A stretch of DNA of 64,000 nt from an uncultured Sphingomonas sp. GTDB lineage: Bacteria > Pseudomonadota > Alphaproteobacteria > Sphingomonadales > Sphingomonadaceae. The position numbers were made by a program, and so were the translations under genes. Positions 45,257 through 53,828 of the stretch are shown one piece after another. The DNA lies in the NCBI RefSeq assembly GCF_936927845.1, contig NZ_CAKZHV010000069.1:1-64000 (forward strand), in the 5' to 3' direction. The notes below the pieces were generated by a model. It did no database searches and was not told the DNA's origin. It saw nothing but the letters and a program-made list of their open reading frames with translations. Position 1 is the first letter of the stretch, and every line of letters starts with the position of its first letter.

Positions 45257-45493
45257 ATGAACAACGATATCGAAAGCATCATGTCGGGCGAGCCGTTCCG
45301 CACCGGCGGCGGCATCGCCCACGTCATCGGACGTCATCGCGCTACGGGCGACGCGGACGGCGAGGTCCTGCTTCTCCAGGTGGTCCGCTTCACCGGCTCG
45401 CCCTACCGCGCCTTCACCACCGTCCCGGCCCTCGCCCTCAACCTGGAAACCGGAGGGTGGACCATGCTCCACGACGACCGCCTCGCCGCCTGA
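45257..45493 (+). CDS. Small hypothetical protein, 78 aa
   Basis: A beta-rich small ORF: GGGIAHVIGRHRATGDADGE then VLLLQVVRFTGSPYRAFTTV. A strong ribosome binding site (GAGGAGG) precedes ATG 45257 by 8 bases, which supports translation. No family recognised. It leads toward the HTH gene and tnsA and may be the first gene of the transposition transcript. Confidence 0.5.
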   Translation: MNNDIESIMSGEPFRTGGGIAHVIGRHRATGDADGEVLLLQVVRFTGSPYRAFTTVPALALNLETGGWTMLHDDRLAA

Positions 45494-45589
45494 CCGACGA
45501 GCCCGCCCAGCCACGGCAAAAACCTGCTCCGCAAGCCGGTGCCCCTTCCTGAGGACGGGTCATGTGCGGAACGACGGGAGACCTTCATC

Positions 45590-46327
45590 ATGATCAAGCA
45601 CCTTCAGACCGAAACCGACGTGCGACGCTCGCAAGCGGGGCGCCGCCGGCGCGCCGGGGCCAGCCGGGACAGGAACGTCGCGACCCCGGCAGGCCAGGTT
45701 CGTTCTGCCGTCGCCGCATCCGAAAAACCGTCCGGGTCCGGACTCCGTCTCGACACCATGCTCTGCATCGCGGGTAGCCCGTTCACTCTGGACGGCAACG
45801 CGGTGCAGCTCGAGGCTCGCTATGCGGCAGCGACCGGCATCGGCGGCGACGTGGTGATCGTCCGGCCCATCGCGGTCGAGCGTAGGACGTTCGTTCGGAA
45901 GGCGCTCTCGGTGGCGCAGCTCGACGCCATGTTCGCGAGGGGTCGGGCGCGCCTCGCGACGCGCGACGCGGCTTCCGGTCCGTGCGAGGACGTGATCCGC
46001 GTCGTCGCGCGGAATGCGCCGGGCTCGGACAGCTTGCCACGGCCGGAGTCCGGGTTGTCCAAGCCGTCGCGAGTCGGTCGTTGGCCGGCGCAGGCTCGAG
46101 CCACCGCCTTCCGCATCATCAGGGCGTCCGACCAGCGGCACCTGACCATCGCACACATCCACTCGGTCATTAGCAGGGAGTGGCACGGTGAGTGGGGGCG
46201 GCGCCCCTCCTACGAGACCGTCCGCCGCTGGGTCCGGGACGCTACGTCACCGAAGGACGAACACCTGGAGCCCAGGTGCGAGATCGGCCGCGAAGTTCGC
46301 CGGCCGAGGTTCGGCGACTTCGCGTGA
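45590..46327 (+). CDS. HTH-containing hypothetical protein upstream of tnsA, 245 aa
   Basis: N-terminal 45 residues are basic and low-complexity. A middle beta-rich segment (MLCIAGSPFTLDGNAVQLEA) follows. The C-terminus ends with a helix-turn-helix of the transposase kind: TIAHIHSVISREWHGEWGRR then PSYETVRRWVRDA. Its stop overlaps the GTG of tnsA. It probably binds transposon DNA or regulates tnsABC. ATG 45590 has GGGAGA 11 bases upstream; the frame opens at 45539. Confidence 0.5.
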   Translation: MIKHLQTETDVRRSQAGRRRRAGASRDRNVATPAGQVRSAVAASEKPSGSGLRLDTMLCIAGSPFTLDGNAVQLEARYAAATGIGGDVVIVRPIAVERRTFVRKALSVAQLDAMFARGRARLATRDAASGPCEDVIRVVARNAPGSDSLPRPESGLSKPSRVGRWPAQARATAFRIIRASDQRHLTIAHIHSVISREWHGEWGRRPSYETVRRWVRDATSPKDEHLEPRCEIGREVRRPRFGDFA

Positions 46328-47139
46328 GGATCAAGCCGAAGCTCGCGGCTCAGGCCCTGCACCTCCCTGCCGCCCAGCGGCCGGGGGAACGCCTGCGCCT
46401 GGTGCGCGGCGGCAGCGCCAATGCGGAGGGCGCGCGATTCGCCGCCGAGATGTTCGTAGCCGACGACGGAGGTCCCGTCCGCACCATCGTCGGGGACATG
46501 CACCGGCACTGGACCGGCGAGGAGCAGTCGCAGAAGACCGGCCTGTCCAACCCCTACGAGGGTCCGACCGAACACGCGCTCATCGTGGAAAGCGAACTGC
46601 GCGCCGACGTCCTCGACTACCGGACCCAGGCCTTCCGGCTGCGGCTGCTCGTCGGCACCACCGTCCGCGAGTGGATCTGCGACCACCTGCGCCACATCCG
46701 CGTCAACGGCCACGACGTCGTCGAGGCGATCGAGTGCAAGCCCGACGTGTCCTACCTCGATGCCGACGAGCGCGCAGTCCAGGCGGCGGCCGGCAAGGTC
46801 ATCCGCGGCATGGGCTGGAGGCACCGGGTGCTCTACCACGCGGGCATCGTCGGCGGTGGCGAGCGTCAGATCAACTTCGGCACGGTGTACGCGCACCAGA
46901 CGGCGGAGATCCCCGACGGACCTCTCGAGCGCTTCGAACGGCTCTGCATCGAACGTCCATCGCTCACCTACCGCGAGCTTCGCCTCGCCCTGCACCCCAA
47001 TCGGATCAAGGGCTCCGCGATGGCTAACGCGCTCATCTGCCGCGGGCGGGTGTCCTTCGAGCTCGACCGCTACCTGTTCGACCTCTCCCCTGTGCGGCTC
47101 CTGCCGGCGCCGAACTTCACCTCGCTGATCCGGTTCTGA
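46324..47139 (+). CDS. tnsA: TnsA-like endonuclease, 271 aa
   Basis: The 5'-strand nuclease of Tn7 transposition. The restriction-endonuclease-like core can be read as Glu89/Glu91 (IVESELRAD), Asp120 (WICDHLRHI) and Glu137-Cys-Lys139 (AIECKPDVSY), which matches Glu63, Asp114 and Lys132 of E. coli TnsA in order and spacing. Length is close to Tn7 TnsA (273 aa). GTG 46324 overlaps the upstream stop; a longer frame starting 46192 is rejected as upstream shadow. tnsB follows two bases later. Confidence 0.88.
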   Translation: MRIKPKLAAQALHLPAAQRPGERLRLVRGGSANAEGARFAAEMFVADDGGPVRTIVGDMHRHWTGEEQSQKTGLSNPYEGPTEHALIVESELRADVLDYRTQAFRLRLLVGTTVREWICDHLRHIRVNGHDVVEAIECKPDVSYLDADERAVQAAAGKVIRGMGWRHRVLYHAGIVGGGERQINFGTVYAHQTAEIPDGPLERFERLCIERPSLTYRELRLALHPNRIKGSAMANALICRGRVSFELDRYLFDLSPVRLLPAPNFTSLIRF

Positions 47140-47141
47140 CG

Positions 47142-49460
47142 ATGGATCGCCCTCTACCGTTCCGCAAGGGCGCGCACCTCGCCTACCATGGGCACCCGTG
47201 CGTGTATCTCGGATTGGCTGCCAACGGGCGATGCCAGTTCGGCGACGGGGAGGGCTGGTTCCTCGAGATCGAGGATCCGGAGACCGGCCTGCCCGTGTGG
47301 CCGCTCCCGCAAGACGTGCGCCGGCTCATGGCGGACATGCGCCTCATCCTGCGAGCCGATCCGCTCGATGATCCCGTTCGTCGGCGCGCCCGCAGTGAGG
47401 AGGGCACGCGGGAGGAGTTGGCCAACGCCAAGTGCAAGCACAAGCCCGGCCAGTCCCGCGACCCCTGGTTCTATTACCGGAAGGAGACGCTCGAGGTCTG
47501 GAACAACCCGGAGGTGGAGCAGTGCTCGCTCACGAAGCCGGGCATCACCGCCTGGTATGAGGCGAACTTCGACGTCGAGGACCTGAAGAGGCGTTTCGGG
47601 CGGCTGCCTAGCGACCGCACCTTCCGCAAGTGGATCCAGACGCGCGGCCAGGGACGGGACCTCCGGCCCGCGGACTTCGCGTCCTTCTCCGGCCTCGGCA
47701 CGCGGCGGCGCCGCATCGATCCCGTCGTGCTCGCGATCGTCAAGCACTGGGTGGTCCGCTTTCACGCCAAGCCCCGGCAGTCGAAGAACGCGTTCTGGCG
47801 CGAGGCGTCGGACGACGTCGATCGCTACCGGCGGGGCGAGAAGCTGAAGATCACGGACTTCGAAAAGGCGCTTGAGCCACCGAAGGATCCCAAGAAGGCG
47901 AAGATGTGCACCCGGCGCATCTTCAACCAGGAGATCGAGCGCGCGGCGGGCGGCAAGGCGGCCGCCGTCGCCTGGAACCAGCAGGCGCGCAAGCAGCGCT
48001 TCGGCGGCGGCGGGGTGGCGCAGGAGCCCGTCCGCTTTCTCCAATACGTTCAGATCGACGCGACGCCCTTCCCGGCGGTCTTCGCGTTCGACGCTGTGCG
48101 CGGTATGCCGGTGGGCACGCCGACCGTCACGATCGCGTTGTGCATCTTTACGCGCGTCATCTTGGGTTGGGACATCACGTATGAGCCGCCGAGCTCGGCG
48201 AGCTTCATGCGTACGATGCTGCATACCGCACTGCCGAAGCACGTCCCGGCCAGCTTCGAATGCGAGCCGAAGGTGGCGGCCGCGCTCGAGGAACTCGCCG
48301 GCGCCATCGTGGGGCACATGCTGGTCGACAACGCGCGGGAGCAGACCGCACGGGCCGCTCAGGATGCCGGCGGGGACATCGGCTTCGGTGTCAGGTGGGC
48401 AGGTGCTAACGAGCCGACGCACAAAGGACATGTCGAAAGCTGCCTCGGCACGCTCCAGCTGATCCTCAAGGACGTCCTGCCCGCAGCAACGTGGGACATA
48501 CCCCTGATGCGGCGGTTCGGCTACGATCCGTCCAAGCAGGCGATCGTCACCCTCGAACAGTTCCGCGAAATCTTCGCCGAAGTGGTCGCCCGCTACCACA
48601 CAACCGGTCACACCGCGCTGCTGGACCGCTACCCGGTCGATGTCTGGCTCGAGCAGCGCGACCTCCACGGTCTCGACTGGGTGACGGACATCGACCATTT
48701 CCGTCGCGCGATCGGCAACGTCGACTACGTCGGCTTTCGCGGCGACGGCTTCGGCATCGAGGGACTGCGTTATGGTTCTGACGGCTCGGACCACCGCTGG
48801 CCCGTCTCCAATGAGGACCTTCTCTTCAACATCGGTCTCGCGCGCGGCGTCGCCAACGACACCGTGAAGCGGTCCTTCACGGACGTGAAGGTCAAATACG
48901 ATCCCAACGACCTCGGCGTCGCATGGATCTTCGACGAACACCTGCGCGCGTACGTCGAGGTGCCCTGCACCATGCGGCGCTATGCAGAGGGTCTACCGCT
49001 CTGGCTGCACAACCGCCTCAAGGACTGGGCACGGGAGAAGCGGAAGAAGTTCGACTCCGAGCACGACATGATCGCGGTCAGGGACTCCTATGCGCAGATG
49101 ATGTCGCGCATCGCGCCGGAGGCGGTCGCCGCCGAGCGCCGCGCCGCGGCCCGCTACGCCGAATCGAGCCAAGGCCGCGCTTATCTTGGCGACGCCGTGA
49201 AGCTGGTCGACATCAAACCGTCGCCCTCCGGCATGGAGACCATCGTTCAACACGGTCACCGCGTGGGCACACGCGGTGACGCGACTAAGATCGCGCCCCG
49301 CAGTTCCAACCGGAACGAAGAGAAGGGAGGGCGGCGCGGTCAGCGCGACCAGCCCGGCGCCACGATGTCTTCCCAGGCCGAGCAGGCCCGGCAGGACGCC
49401 GCCCGGGCCGGGCGCCGCCTCGACGTGGACTCGGCCTCCGACGGCTATCTCTGGAGCTGA
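47142..49460 (+). CDS. tnsB: TnsB-like DDE transposase, 772 aa
   Basis: Cuts and joins the 3' ends. The RNase H-fold triad reads Asp306 (QIDATPFPAV), Asp396 (MLVDNAREQ) and Glu432 (HKGHVESCLGT), with 35 residues between the second Asp and the Glu, the classic D35E spacing. N-terminal DNA-binding domains precede it. The C-terminal 70 residues are Arg/Ser/Gln-rich and probably carry the TnsC contact. Translationally close to tnsA (2-base gap) and tnsC (8-base gap). Confidence 0.92.
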   Translation: MDRPLPFRKGAHLAYHGHPCVYLGLAANGRCQFGDGEGWFLEIEDPETGLPVWPLPQDVRRLMADMRLILRADPLDDPVRRRARSEEGTREELANAKCKHKPGQSRDPWFYYRKETLEVWNNPEVEQCSLTKPGITAWYEANFDVEDLKRRFGRLPSDRTFRKWIQTRGQGRDLRPADFASFSGLGTRRRRIDPVVLAIVKHWVVRFHAKPRQSKNAFWREASDDVDRYRRGEKLKITDFEKALEPPKDPKKAKMCTRRIFNQEIERAAGGKAAAVAWNQQARKQRFGGGGVAQEPVRFLQYVQIDATPFPAVFAFDAVRGMPVGTPTVTIALCIFTRVILGWDITYEPPSSASFMRTMLHTALPKHVPASFECEPKVAAALEELAGAIVGHMLVDNAREQTARAAQDAGGDIGFGVRWAGANEPTHKGHVESCLGTLQLILKDVLPAATWDIPLMRRFGYDPSKQAIVTLEQFREIFAEVVARYHTTGHTALLDRYPVDVWLEQRDLHGLDWVTDIDHFRRAIGNVDYVGFRGDGFGIEGLRYGSDGSDHRWPVSNEDLLFNIGLARGVANDTVKRSFTDVKVKYDPNDLGVAWIFDEHLRAYVEVPCTMRRYAEGLPLWLHNRLKDWAREKRKKFDSEHDMIAVRDSYAQMMSRIAPEAVAAERRAAARYAESSQGRAYLGDAVKLVDIKPSPSGMETIVQHGHRVGTRGDATKIAPRSSNRNEEKGGRRGQRDQPGATMSSQAEQARQDAARAGRRLDVDSASDGYLWS

Positions 49461-49468
49461 AGGAGCTT

Positions 49469-50614
49469 ATGATGCGCAAGACCGACAAGAACATCGACCT
49501 GGCCGCGTCCACCACGGACGCAGCCATCTCGCCGAAGGTGCCCGCGCGTCGCGCGCCCCGAACCACCGGCCGACGGGCCACGGTCGGCGTGAAGCCGCCG
49601 CTCGCGACTGGGATGATGTCGCCCGCCGTCACGCCGCGCAGCATTGACACGGGTGTGGACGACGTCGAGGCTCCCGATCTCGCCACTATCGTGGGCAACG
49701 GTCTCGCCGCATTCAAGGGCATTATCCTGCCCACGGCCCCGCAGCAGACTGCGGTGCGCCAGATGCACTCGCTCCTCGTCATGGGCGAGCAGCAGCCCGT
49801 GGGGCAGATGCGGCGGGCTTACCGCTACCTGAACCACTCGGGCTCCGGGAAGAGCACCAGCGCCAACATCCTGCGGATCAACATGGAGCGTCGGCCGGAC
49901 TTCGTTCCCGACTCCAAGCCGGTCCTTCACGTCACGCTGTCCACCACCGGCACCCCCAAAAGCCTTGCAAGCTCCATCCTCGACGCTCTGGGGGACAACT
50001 ACTCCACCCGTGGCGAGGCCGAACTGCTGCTCCGCCGCGTGCGGCAGGGTCTCCAGGATTTCGACGTCAAGCTCCTCATCATCGACGAACTCAACCACTT
50101 CCGCCACAAGAGCATGGCGCGTGACGCGGCCAACACCATCAAGAACATCCTCACACTTGGCTGGGTGCCGGTCGTGCTGATGGGCACCACCGCTGCGCAG
50201 TCGCTGTTCACGGACAACCGGGAACTGAAGAACCGCTGCGCCCCCCAGGTGGTGCTCTCCGCCTACGACGTGGACGACAGGGACGGCGACCTCGCGCGCT
50301 GGACCGACTTCCTCAAGCGGATGGACATGGCGTTGGTGAACCGGAAGATCCTCGGCTCGATCTCCGGTCTGGCCGACCCGTTCCTCGCGGAGGACCTCTG
50401 CCGCGCCAGCAACGGGCTCATCGGCGAGTTGCACAACATCCTGCTCGCCGCGCTCGAGGAGACGCTGCTCGCCGGTGAACCTCTCATCAGCATGACGCGC
50501 ATCGCCGACGCCGTGGACGCCTGGTGCATGGCGGACGGCACCATCGACCGGAACTTCGTCCGGGAAGGATTCTCCGCCAATCTGGCGCAGCAGCGCTCGC
50601 GCGAGGGGCAGTAG
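49469..50614 (+). CDS. tnsC: TnsC-like AAA+ ATPase, 381 aa
   Basis: The regulator linking target selection to the transposase. Walker A is HSGSGKSTSAN near 125, Walker B KLLIIDELNHFRHK near 200, and sensor 1 is VLMGTTAAQ. N-terminal 60 residues are basic and low-complexity. ATG 49469 or 49472 (the second is better spaced to GAAGGAG). Shorter than E. coli TnsC (555 aa), closer to TniB-size ATPases. Confidence 0.9.
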   Translation: MMRKTDKNIDLAASTTDAAISPKVPARRAPRTTGRRATVGVKPPLATGMMSPAVTPRSIDTGVDDVEAPDLATIVGNGLAAFKGIILPTAPQQTAVRQMHSLLVMGEQQPVGQMRRAYRYLNHSGSGKSTSANILRINMERRPDFVPDSKPVLHVTLSTTGTPKSLASSILDALGDNYSTRGEAELLLRRVRQGLQDFDVKLLIIDELNHFRHKSMARDAANTIKNILTLGWVPVVLMGTTAAQSLFTDNRELKNRCAPQVVLSAYDVDDRDGDLARWTDFLKRMDMALVNRKILGSISGLADPFLAEDLCRASNGLIGELHNILLAALEETLLAGEPLISMTRIADAVDAWCMADGTIDRNFVREGFSANLAQQRSREGQ

Positions 50615-50618
50615 GCGC

Positions 50619-52580
50619 GTGTCCGGTCCCGTGCTCTGGGGTGTCGACCCGATCGGCAACGAAGGGTTGATGAGCCTGGTCACCCGGACGGTGACCAGGA
50701 ACATCTTGCCGTCGTCCCACGTCCTTCTGCGGCAGGTCGGCGCCGGTCACGCGAACAACCCGACCGCGGCGATGATTGCCGGGCTCGACGAGCACCGGCT
50801 GGCGACCATCCTCCGCCAGCCGGTGGAGGAGATCGCGCGACGGCGCCACCTGCCGCGGCCGGAACCTGGCTTCGTGGACTTCTTCGGTGTCGCCGTTCGC
50901 TCCGATGAGATGGTCTTCCGCCGCCGCCGCTTCGGTCCGGCGGCGGTCTGCGCGTCCCCGCACGCCCGCGCGATCTGGTCGCTGAAGACCGTGCCCTGCT
51001 GCACCGAGCATTGGCAGTATCTCGTCGACGCATGCGGATGCGGCGCGGTCCAGCGCTGGCAGTCGGCGGACCGGCTGGACCGGTGCGACGTGTGCAACGC
51101 TCCGCTCGCTCAAGTGCCCGCGGTGAAGGTCGAGCCCGACCTTCGCGACGGACTCGCCTTCCTCCTCGGCCTGATAGATCCCGAAGAAGCGCGCCGATCC
51201 GCAGCCCGCGCCATGCTGCCGGTAGCCCTCGCGGGCTGGGATGGCGGGATGATCCTCGAACTAGCGCTCGCGCTCATGCCTCTCACCACCGACGGCTACG
51301 CGCCGCGCCGCGGCGATCCAACTCCCGCCGCAGACCAGGTCGTCTACGCGACCTCACTTTCCCGAACAGCGGACCTGGTCCGCGGCTGGCCGGCGACGCT
51401 CGTGCCCGCGCTGGAGGACGCCGTCACCCACCGGTCGAGGTCGCGCCGAAACGTCCGATATACCGGCGTCACGAACTACCTACCCGCCCTCGCGAGCGAG
51501 GTCATGCCGGACATCGTCAGGTCCGCCATCAACGAGGCGCTCGCGCCCATCGCCTCCGCAGCTGGCGAGGTCCCACCGGAGCAGATCGGGATGATGGAGG
51601 CGGCCGAGCGGCTCGGGCGGCCACTTCAGCTGCTCGCCCCCGCGAGGCGCGCGGGGCGGCTGCGCACGCACATCTGCATTCGCGCCAACCGCATCTTCCC
51701 CTCTCTCGATCGCGCCGAGGTCGAGTACCTGCGCGATTTCGGTAGCAACAGGATCAGCGTCGAGAAGGCCTCCGACAGCTACGACCTGCCCGCCTACGCG
51801 ATGACCCTCATCGCCGATGCGGGTCGCATCACGCCCGAAAGCCACCCGTTCCTGCTAGCTCACTACGGCGACCCCCAACTGCACGCCGTCGAATACCGTC
51901 GCTTCAAGGACGCCGTCCGTGCCGCTGCGGTCCGTCGATCTTCCGACCAGCCCGACGACCGCGAGTCCGAAGTTGACGTGTTCGCGGCTGGACCAGCTAC
52001 CGAGCCTCTCGGCATAGCGGACCCGGTCTCGCTGCACCGGGCCGCCCGCGCGATCGGCGGCGGTCTGAAACCGTGGGGCGCTATCCTCGATCGGCTGCTC
52101 TCCGGCGACATCCCATTCGCGATCACCGGCGATCGGGTTAGTCGCATCGAGATCGGCAGCGAGGACGCTGTCGCGTTCCGCAAGATCGATCTCACCTCCG
52201 TTACGCCTTCCTGGCTGCCGCCGACCTGTTCGCAGAGGGACGCGCTGGAGATCCTAAACCTTCCCGGCAAGCACGCGGATCTGCTGAAGACCTTCGCAGG
52301 TGCCGATGATGACTGGGAGATACCGTGGAGCGCAGTCCTCGATCTCGCGCGCACCCGCATCACGCTGACCGAGATGTGCGCGCGGACGGGTGTCCAGGGT
52401 GTCAGGCTGGAGAAGCTGATGGAGGATGGCGGCTGCCCGCGGCTGGATCGCTTCGGATGGCTGCGCGACCCGGCGCTGGCCACGCTGCGGCGGCTCGCGG
52501 ATCGCAAGGGCGGATCGCCGCTCGCGAGAACGGGAGGTGAAAGATCAGGGCTGATCCGCCGGCCAGGGGGTTGTAGGTAG
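50619..52580 (+). CDS. tniQ: TniQ/TnsD-type target selector, 653 aa
   Basis: Probably recognises the tRNA-Thr gene. The zinc-binding TniQ core has VPCCTEHWQYLVDACGCGAV and LDRCDVCNAPLAQV near 125-165 (CC-H-C-C-C-C). The C-terminal part contains further HTH-like segments (TEMCARTGVQGVRLEKLMED). At 653 aa it is in the TnsD size class rather than the short TniQ class. GTG at 50619 has a G-rich ribosome binding site. Established knowledge: TnsD/TniQ proteins can direct insertion to a fixed site, including tRNA genes. Confidence 0.85.
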   Translation: MSGPVLWGVDPIGNEGLMSLVTRTVTRNILPSSHVLLRQVGAGHANNPTAAMIAGLDEHRLATILRQPVEEIARRRHLPRPEPGFVDFFGVAVRSDEMVFRRRRFGPAAVCASPHARAIWSLKTVPCCTEHWQYLVDACGCGAVQRWQSADRLDRCDVCNAPLAQVPAVKVEPDLRDGLAFLLGLIDPEEARRSAARAMLPVALAGWDGGMILELALALMPLTTDGYAPRRGDPTPAADQVVYATSLSRTADLVRGWPATLVPALEDAVTHRSRSRRNVRYTGVTNYLPALASEVMPDIVRSAINEALAPIASAAGEVPPEQIGMMEAAERLGRPLQLLAPARRAGRLRTHICIRANRIFPSLDRAEVEYLRDFGSNRISVEKASDSYDLPAYAMTLIADAGRITPESHPFLLAHYGDPQLHAVEYRRFKDAVRAAAVRRSSDQPDDRESEVDVFAAGPATEPLGIADPVSLHRAARAIGGGLKPWGAILDRLLSGDIPFAITGDRVSRIEIGSEDAVAFRKIDLTSVTPSWLPPTCSQRDALEILNLPGKHADLLKTFAGADDDWEIPWSAVLDLARTRITLTEMCARTGVQGVRLEKLMEDGGCPRLDRFGWLRDPALATLRRLADRKGGSPLARTGGERSGLIRRPGGCR

Positions 52581-52596
52581 TCCACCAGGAGGCCGG

Positions 52597-53691
52597 ATGT
52601 TCAGGCAGAAGACGACCATCGTGGTGGGCGCTGGGGCGAGCTGCGAGATCGGCCTGCCGTCAGGGGATCAGCTGAAGAAACAGATCGTCGATCTCTTCGC
52701 CACAACGGATGAGAACAGCTACGGCCTCAAGAATCCCAAGCTGATCGAGATCGTCAAGGATCGGTTCGGGCAGCGCAACCACGTCTACGTGAACCACGTG
52801 CCGGATTATGATGGCCAGATCATCGCCATTCGGGAGGCGGCAGGTCGCATCCGCCGGGGATTGCCGCTCGCCATGTCTATCGACAACTTCCTGCATACGC
52901 ACCAGGCCGACGCGGAAGTGGTGCGGCTGGGCAAGATGGCGATCGCCCTGTCCATTCTCGCCGCGGAACGCGGAAGCGCATTCTACGACAAGGTCAGCCC
53001 TGCCACATCACAGCAGATGCGCATCCAGGGCCGCAAACGCTCGATGACCCTCACCAGCGAGAAGATGCTGGCATCGTGGTATGTCCCTTTCGTCCAGCTG
53101 CTGATGTCGGGCATCGGGAAGGCGGACGTTGCCGAGGTATTCCGGCATCTGCGATTTGTGATCTTCAACTACGACCGTTGTCTGGAGCAGTATCTCTGGC
53201 TGGCGCTTCAGGCCTATTTCGACCTGGACGGTGCAGCCGCGACCGCGATCCTCGCCAAGGTCGAGTTCCTGCATCCCTACGGGTCCCTGGGCCCGCTGCC
53301 ATGGCAGACGACCGAAGGCGAACAGGCGGTGCCTCTTGGAGGCGGTGACGGGCTCAACGTCTGGGAGGTTGGATCACGCATCCGGACGTTCACCGAGAGC
53401 GTGGAGAGCACCATCGAACCGCGCATAAAAGCCGCGGTGGAGGATGCCTCCACCATCCTGCTGCTCGGCTTCGGCTACCTCGACCAGAACGTCCAGCTGC
53501 TGATGCCGGGCGAGAAGCGGAACGCCTCGCGGGTCATCAGCTCGGCATACGGCGTGTCGCAGTCGGACCGAGTGATCATCCTAGAGGTGATGGGCAGCTT
53601 CGCACGGCCGACCGGCCCGGAGATCATGCTGGAGCCGGGCACCTGCCGGGACCTGTTCAGCAACTACCGCCTGCAGCTGAGCCTCAGGTAA
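52597..53691 (+). CDS. SIR2-like domain protein next to the right end, 364 aa
   Basis: SIR2-like NAD-binding signature: TIVVGAGASCEIGLPSGDQL, then VIFNYDRCLEQYLW near 190, LHPYGSLGPLPW near 226, and ILLLGFGYLDQNVQ near 288. In defence SIR2-like proteins hydrolyse NAD+ during infection. AGGAGG precedes ATG 52597. It is the last gene before the right end, so it lies between tniQ and the target. It may be cargo captured at the end or part of the operon; no second gene of a known SIR2 system is beside it. Confidence 0.72.
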   Translation: MFRQKTTIVVGAGASCEIGLPSGDQLKKQIVDLFATTDENSYGLKNPKLIEIVKDRFGQRNHVYVNHVPDYDGQIIAIREAAGRIRRGLPLAMSIDNFLHTHQADAEVVRLGKMAIALSILAAERGSAFYDKVSPATSQQMRIQGRKRSMTLTSEKMLASWYVPFVQLLMSGIGKADVAEVFRHLRFVIFNYDRCLEQYLWLALQAYFDLDGAAATAILAKVEFLHPYGSLGPLPWQTTEGEQAVPLGGGDGLNVWEVGSRIRTFTESVESTIEPRIKAAVEDASTILLLGFGYLDQNVQLLMPGEKRNASRVISSAYGVSQSDRVIILEVMGSFARPTGPEIMLEPGTCRDLFSNYRLQLSLR

Positions 53692-53700
53692 TCCAACCCT

Positions 53701-53723
53701 CTTCGGCTAGCACTCGGCCGAAG
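53701..53723 (+). terminator. Hairpin after the SIR2-like gene
   Basis: CTTCGGC (53701-53707) and GCCGAAG (53717-53723) form a perfect 7-base stem with a 9-base loop, ten bases after the SIR2-like stop. There is no U tract, so it may only slow the polymerase or protect the transcript from reading through the right end. Confidence 0.45.
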
Positions 53724-53775
53724 ATGCACTCACAGACGGATCACCGCACGCGTCCGTTGGTCGCGTGACGCCCCA

Positions 53776-53821
53776 GGGTTCGCCTAAGTGTCAACAGCGA
53801 ACCTGCTAAGGGTCAATGTCA
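53776..53821 (-). repeat. Right end of the transposon with two adjacent TnsB-type sites
   Basis: Reading inward on the minus strand, the tip site has CTTAGCAGGTTCGC and the next has CACTTAGGCGAACC. Their cores (plus strand CTAAGGGTCAA at 53806 and CTAAGTGTCAA at 53784) are exactly 22 bases apart, the spacing of abutting TnsB sites in the Tn7 right end. The tip base is 53821. Confidence 0.8.
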
Positions 53822-53826
53822 AGAAG
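53822..53826. repeat. Right copy of 5-bp target-site duplication (AGAAG)
   Basis: Identical to 1677-1681. It lies between the right transposon tip and the tRNA-Thr 3' end (53829), two bases short of the encoded CCA. Confidence 0.85.
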
Positions 53827-53828
53827 GA

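Larger units (their letters stand above)
1682..53821. mobile_element. 52-kb Tn7-like transposon carrying a defence island, inserted 3' of tRNA-Thr(CGT)
   Basis: The boundaries are set by three agreeing observations. First, the outer 25 bases of each tip are inverted repeats matching at 19 of 25 positions, both beginning TG and sharing CTTAGNNGGTTCGC. Second, both tips abut the same 5-base AGAAG duplication. Third, the element encodes a full TnsA-TnsB-TnsC-TniQ set near its right end. The insertion lies 7 bases past the tRNA-Thr 3' end, as expected for homing by a TnsD-type TniQ. About 40 kb of cargo consists of BREX type 3, CBASS, an AvcD-like deaminase module, a TcmP cluster, nucleases, umuDC and an operon with a ubiquitin-like protein. 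No CRISPR array or cas gene was seen, so it is not a CRISPR-associated transposon. Confidence 0.88.

Noticed and set aside
46192..46323. Longer tnsA starting at 46192
   Set aside because: The extra 44 residues overlap the preceding gene in another frame and have no TnsA-like features; the GTG at 46324 is coupled to the upstream stop.
47154..48941. 595-aa minus-strand ORF
   Set aside because: Antisense shadow of tnsB, whose D306-D396-E432 triad is clear.
42245..53821. A CRISPR-associated Tn7 transposon
   Set aside because: No cas gene, no repeat-spacer pattern, and the TniQ is of the long TnsD type.
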